Below, piece after piece: positions 21,610 to 24,244 of a stretch of 24,244 bases of DNA (its first letter is position 1; every line of letters begins with the position of its first letter). A program made the position numbers and the translations under genes. The notes below the pieces were generated by a model, which saw only the letters and a list, made by a program, of their open reading frames with translations, ran no database searches and was not told where the DNA came from. Where the stretch lies: NCBI GenBank assembly GCA_964412905.1, contig CAYPQL010000017.1:1-24244 (forward strand), given 5' to 3'. Source of the stretch: CAYPQL01 sp964412905. Its GTDB lineage: Bacteria > Patescibacteriota > Minisyncoccia > JAHIHE01 > JAGLIN01.

Positions 21610-22554
21610 TTAACTTGATTTATCCATCGCGGATTCAACAAAACTTTTAATTTCATCCACTGGAATAAACAGATCTCCGCCTTGGCTTATGCCGAGAATT
21701 TCTCCTTTTAAATTTACAACTGGCGATCCGCTGAACGACTCCGCGAGATTATTTGTGATTTTTATTCTTTTCCGCGCGCTTGCCTTTTTCCCGCTTTCGT
21801 CCGCTTTCTTTTTCTCGCTCTCGGAAATATAATCATCAACAAATTTGGAAACGATATCCGTTGCCGCCGAATCGTCCATAATCACCAGCTTTTCTCCAAG
21901 TTCTATGTTTTTAAAATAGGCCAGCGCTACAACCGGAAGGTTTGTTTTTTCAATTTTTATTATGGCAAGCTCCGTGGCCAAATCAATTTCAACCAGCCTT
22001 GTTTCATAAATTTCTCCGCTTTCCAGTTTCACTTTAATAACGCCGCTCCCCTCTTCTCCGGAAGCGGGTTTTTTTACGGTTATGTTATTTATGGAAGTGA
22101 TTATCAGCCCGTCGCTTGTCAAAACAGTTCCGGCTCCTTTATAAACTGATTCCTTGCCTTCATTTGAAAATTCCAGAATTTGAACCACGGAAGGCGAAAC
22201 TTTTTTTATAGCTTCAACCGCGGCCTCGTCCGATGATATTTTTACTTCTTTGATTATTTCCACGACAGTCGTGCCTTCATTCACTTTTTTGAAAAATTCA
22301 TATTGATTAAGCTCCGGATATTTGACAAGCAAAGAAGGAAGAATCATTCTGTCAATCAGAATTCCGCCCACCCCGCCGAATAGCATAACGAAAGCCGTCC
22401 AAAATACCGCTTTGAAAATCGTTTTAATTTTTTTGGGCTTGTATGGCTGTTCCATTAGTTCTTCAATTTCGTTTTTCGGTTTTTGGAAAAACTTTTCCGC
22501 GGTCAGAGGAATTTCTTTTTGCCTGTCTCTCAAAGATTTTATGGTTATTTTCAT
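21610..22554 (-). CDS. HtrA-fold membrane-anchored pseudoprotease
   Basis: A 314-aa protein with a cytoplasmic N-terminus of about 45 residues, one membrane span (about 47-70), and an extracytoplasmic trypsin-like domain of the S1C (HtrA/DegP) fold. The fold markers are VSPSVVQILEF (119-129), GAGTVLTSDGLIITSINNIT (140-159), VEIDLATELAIIKIE (188-202) and FSGSPVVNLKGEILGI (274-289). In active HtrA these positions hold His, Asp and Ser; here they are Asn156, Glu195 and Ser275, so only the serine remains and the oxyanion loop GNSGG is changed to SFSGS. No PDZ domain follows. It is probably a binding or scaffold protein on the outer face of the membrane and not a protease. It is downstream of the polytopic membrane gene. 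Confidence 0.85.
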   Translation of the reverse strand: MKITIKSLRDRQKEIPLTAEKFFQKPKNEIEELMEQPYKPKKIKTIFKAVFWTAFVMLFGGVGGILIDRMILPSLLVKYPELNQYEFFKKVNEGTTVVEIIKEVKISSDEAAVEAIKKVSPSVVQILEFSNEGKESVYKGAGTVLTSDGLIITSINNITVKKPASGEEGSGVIKVKLESGEIYETRLVEIDLATELAIIKIEKTNLPVVALAYFKNIELGEKLVIMDDSAATDIVSKFVDDYISESEKKKADESGKKASARKRIKITNNLAESFSGSPVVNLKGEILGISQGGDLFIPVDEIKSFVESAMDKSS

Positions 22555-22591
22555 ATTGGTTTTATTTTATTTGATTTGGCGTTTATTAAAG

Positions 22592-22635
22592 TTCTAAATT
22601 CTAAATTCTAAATTCCATATTCTAAATTCTAATCT
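22592..22635. repeat. TTCTAAA heptamer array
   Basis: Three exact TTCTAAA copies (22592-22612) are followed by a related block. The last 17 bases (22619-22635) are identical to 6340-6356 before dnaB. The array fills the gap between the two minus-strand genes and overlaps the stop codon of the upstream one. Confidence 0.85.
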
Positions 22636-23449
22636 ATGATATTTTCCAATTCCCCGTAAAAAGAGTTACTCCCAGAAAAATTATGAAGAAAAGCAGATTG
22701 AAAATAATAGTTTTTCGCAGGAGCATATTCCGAAGGTAATCCCGCAAGATGCTCCAGCAAAAATAGTACGCCAGCAGAATCATCGCTCCTATCGTCAAAT
22801 GATTGGCGGGCCAAAAACTCATCGCCCAAACTAATTCTACTATAATAAGCCCCAATAGGAAAGAGTAAAAATTGAATGTCTTATTTCTCGCGGAATTAAG
22901 ATATAATTCACAAGCCTTGCTTTTCAAAAAATTTATTCTCGCGAGATACAGCGTTGAAAAAAATACGGTTATAAAAATTGCCAGAAGAATCGGCCATAGC
23001 GGCAAATCAAGATCAATATACAATCCATAGACTCCGCTTGATATCAAAAAAACAGAAATCAAAATTATGGCTTGATTTAAATTGAAGCCGGAATCCAGCG
23101 CTTTCGGCTTCAATTTTTCGTCCTTCGCCCATTTTTCCTGCTGAATGAAAAATCTGTACAGGCCCACAAGAGCAAGCGCGAATATCAAAGAAGAAGCTCC
23201 GATATATAATTGCTGAAAACTGTTTTCACCCAGCGTTATTAAAAATAAAACGGTTCCCGTCGTAAAAAGCACGATCAGTATAATCGGCAAAAACCTGTAT
23301 CTCGTGATCCAAAAAGCGCTGGAAATGGAAATCAAAAACAAGGTGGCCAGCGAAGCAAACGAAAGCCCCGCGCTTTTGAAAAAAAATTCCATCATCACAA
23401 AAAAAATAAAAGACGGGATAAGCAGTTTTATGTATTTTTTTATTTTCAT
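22634..23449 (-). CDS. Polytopic membrane protein of unknown function
   Basis: A 271-aa protein with about nine hydrophobic stretches (near residues 9-25, 29-48, 53-73, 81-100, 125-144, 150-169, 191-212, 217-234 and 247-266). A basic start, MKIKKYIKLLIP, and a charged cytoplasmic loop around QQEKWAKDEKLKPK (about 106-119) separate a first group of four spans from the rest. I do not recognise a family and see no catalytic motif. It is upstream of the HtrA-fold pseudoprotease gene on the same strand with 79 bases between, so the two may be cotranscribed and work together at the membrane. Confidence 0.8.
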   Translation of the reverse strand: MKIKKYIKLLIPSFIFFVMMEFFFKSAGLSFASLATLFLISISSAFWITRYRFLPIILIVLFTTGTVLFLITLGENSFQQLYIGASSLIFALALVGLYRFFIQQEKWAKDEKLKPKALDSGFNLNQAIILISVFLISSGVYGLYIDLDLPLWPILLAIFITVFFSTLYLARINFLKSKACELYLNSARNKTFNFYSFLLGLIIVELVWAMSFWPANHLTIGAMILLAYYFCWSILRDYLRNMLLRKTIIFNLLFFIIFLGVTLFTGNWKIS

Positions 23450-23493
23450 CTGATTAAATTGTTAAATTGCTGTATTGTTGTTAAGTTCAGGAA

Positions 23494-23523
23494 AATTTAG
23501 CAATTTAGCAATTTAGCAATTTA
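23494..23523. repeat. Octamer array AATTTAGC
   Basis: Three exact AATTTAGC copies plus AATTTA, 45 bases upstream of the membrane protein start. Confidence 0.85.
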
Positions 23524-23631
23524 TTTCATTCTATCTTTTTAAAGAGAAAAAGTCAAAAAAATATGGGTTGACAACCGCGCAAGAGAAATACAAGAGAAAA
23601 GCCGTTTTGAAAAATTTTCTGATTTCGGCAT

Positions 23632-23660
23632 TTGACATAAATTTATATATGTGCTAACTT
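23632..23660 (+). promoter_or_regulatory. Promoter of the cold-shock gene
   Basis: TTGACA (23632-23637), 17 bases, TAACTT (23655-23660) preceded by TGTGC. It shares the TTGACA/TGTGCTA layout with 8637 and 14697(-). Confidence 0.6.
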
Positions 23661-23752
23661 GTTTGAGTAAGCTATGCGTTATAAAGTAGAAATAAGTCGA
23701 ATTCTGCGAAGCATCAAGTCTTGCATTTTAATTCACTTTTTATTTGTTATCT

Positions 23753-23968
23753 ATGAATGGTAAAATAAAAAAATTGACCGAAAAAGGATTCGGATTCATC
23801 TCTCAAGTTGATGAAAACGGCCAAGTAATTGAGGGAAAGGATTTATTCTTTCACCTGAACGAACTTGTCGGCGTTTCCTTTAATGATCTCAAAGAAGGTG
23901 ATGAAGTTACTTTTGAAGTAGCTGAATCTCCAAAAGGTCTGAATGCGACAAAAGTATCTAAGGCATAA
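23753..23968 (+). CDS. Cold-shock domain protein (CspA family)
   Basis: A 71-aa single-domain RNA/DNA-binding protein. The start is the ATG at 23753, giving MNGKIKKLTEKGFGFISQVD; a TTG three codons upstream is possible but unneeded. The RNP1-like KGFGFIS and the RNP2-like DLFFHLNELVG are present, followed by LKEGDEVTFEVAESPKGLNATKV, the standard end. Such proteins melt RNA secondary structure as chaperones and can act as antiterminators. It has its own promoter, a leader of about 85 bases and a strong terminator, so it is a single-gene unit. The insert QVDENGQVIEGK between the RNP motifs is slightly longer than in E. coli CspA. Confidence 0.95.
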   Translation: MNGKIKKLTEKGFGFISQVDENGQVIEGKDLFFHLNELVGVSFNDLKEGDEVTFEVAESPKGLNATKVSKA

Positions 23969-23990
23969 GTCGCTTCTAACCTGAAAAAAT

Positions 23991-24022
23991 AAAAACCCCG
24001 AATCCAATTCGCGGGTTTTTAT
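23991..24022 (+). terminator. Terminator of the cold-shock gene
   Basis: AAAAACCC (23991-23998) pairs with GGGTTTTT (24013-24020), with CGAAT/ATTCG inside. A T-rich run follows. Confidence 0.85.
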
Positions 24023-24086
24023 TTTTTGGCTTGGTTATTTTTTCGGTTATTATGTCTTGTTTGAATTGCACAATGTTTTTAAAAAT

Positions 24087-24133
24087 TGTCATTCTGAACT
24101 TGTCCGCCCTAGGCGGATAAATTCAGGATGACA
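24087..24133. repeat. TGTCATTCTGAA-type palindromic element
   Basis: TGTCATTCTGAA (24087-24098) pairs with TTCAGGATGACA (24122-24133) with one G-T pair. TCCGCC CTA GGCGGA (24103-24117) forms the inner hairpin. It is a short relative of the element at 7789. Confidence 0.8.
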
Positions 24134-24194
24134 GTTATTTTTTCAGTTCAAAAAAATATTTATTCAAAATAATGTTTGTAGAAACTTCGCCTAG

Positions 24195-24244
24195 ATTCCC
24201 GCCGGAGTTTATGCTGAATTTATTTCAGTGCGGGAATGACAAAA
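24195..24244. repeat. GCGGGAATGACA-type palindromic element, probably cut by the window end
   Basis: ATTCCCGC (24195-24202) pairs with GCGGGAAT (24230-24237), with CTGAA/TTCAG inside (24214-24228). The right end reads ATGACA, the same tail as the other elements of this group. Confidence 0.7.

Larger units (their letters stand above)
23450..23752. other. 303-base divergent intergenic region
   Basis: Holds an octamer array AATTTAGC x3 (23494-23523) near the membrane gene start, a stretch without features I can name (23524-23631), the cold-shock promoter (23632-23660) and a leader of about 85 bases. Cold-shock genes often have long regulatory leaders; I see no strong hairpin in this one. Confidence 0.5.

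Noticed and set aside
22592..23523. Short repeat arrays as a CRISPR locus.
   Set aside because: Units are 7-8 bases head to tail without spacers, and no cas genes are present.
23573..23600. TTGACA near 23573 as a second cold-shock promoter.
   Set aside because: No -10-like hexamer lies 15-19 bases downstream; the 23632 candidate is much better.

Overview
The window looks like a piece of chromosome from a Patescibacteria (CPR) genome, most likely Parcubacteria-like. The grounds are short AT-rich intergenic spacers, few Shine-Dalgarno sequences before housekeeping genes, many palindromic repeats of the kind seen in such genomes, a degraded REP-associated transposase, and small membrane and zinc-ribbon proteins of unknown role. 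Genes ending in TGA (SDR, GtrA-like, YchF) stop where their families normally end, so the standard bacterial code applies. The lineage is inferred from style and not proven.

Layout: (1) 90-2609, a TetR regulator with promoter and perfect operator, followed by a two-gene ABC-2 exporter. (2) 2615-3270, a nested palindromic element, a small VirB2-like membrane protein and a bidirectional terminator. (3) 3287-4342 (-), a GT4 glycosyltransferase. (4) 4538-8603 (+), housekeeping genes cysS, dnaB and recR, with palindromic elements between them and two inside cysS. (5) 8637-11235, a strong promoter, a T-box tRNA-sensing leader, a 63-aa zinc-ribbon gene, a decayed RAYT transposase with two 58-bp palindromes, trpS, and a convergent 52-aa zinc-ribbon gene. 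(6) 11550-19926, all on the minus strand: Maf, GtrA-like, nucleotidyltransferase-cupin fusion, a probably acquired SDR, a possible AbiEii toxin fragment, an inositol-phosphatase-like enzyme, phosphomannomutase, a GlmU-like nucleotidyltransferase and an MscS channel. (7) 19999-24244: a 51-aa membrane peptide, ychF, a convergent pair of matching 3'-end RNA hairpins, a pseudoprotease of the HtrA fold, a polytopic membrane protein, a cold-shock protein and two terminal repeats.

How the genes work together: the minus-strand block plus the GT4 enzyme is a nucleotide-sugar and surface-glycan set (phosphosugar mutase, two sugar-nucleotide transferases, a phosphatase, a flippase-like GtrA and a glycosyltransferase). 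cysS and trpS charge tRNAs. The T-box has the bulge base expected for a tRNA with discriminator G, such as tRNA-Trp, which fits control of the trpS transcript. The most interesting unexplained structures are the T-box/zinc-ribbon/RAYT/trpS arrangement, the two covarying GAAA-loop hairpins between ychF and the pseudoprotease gene, the two palindromes carried in frame by cysS, and the three- to four-copy heptamer/octamer repeats at gene edges.
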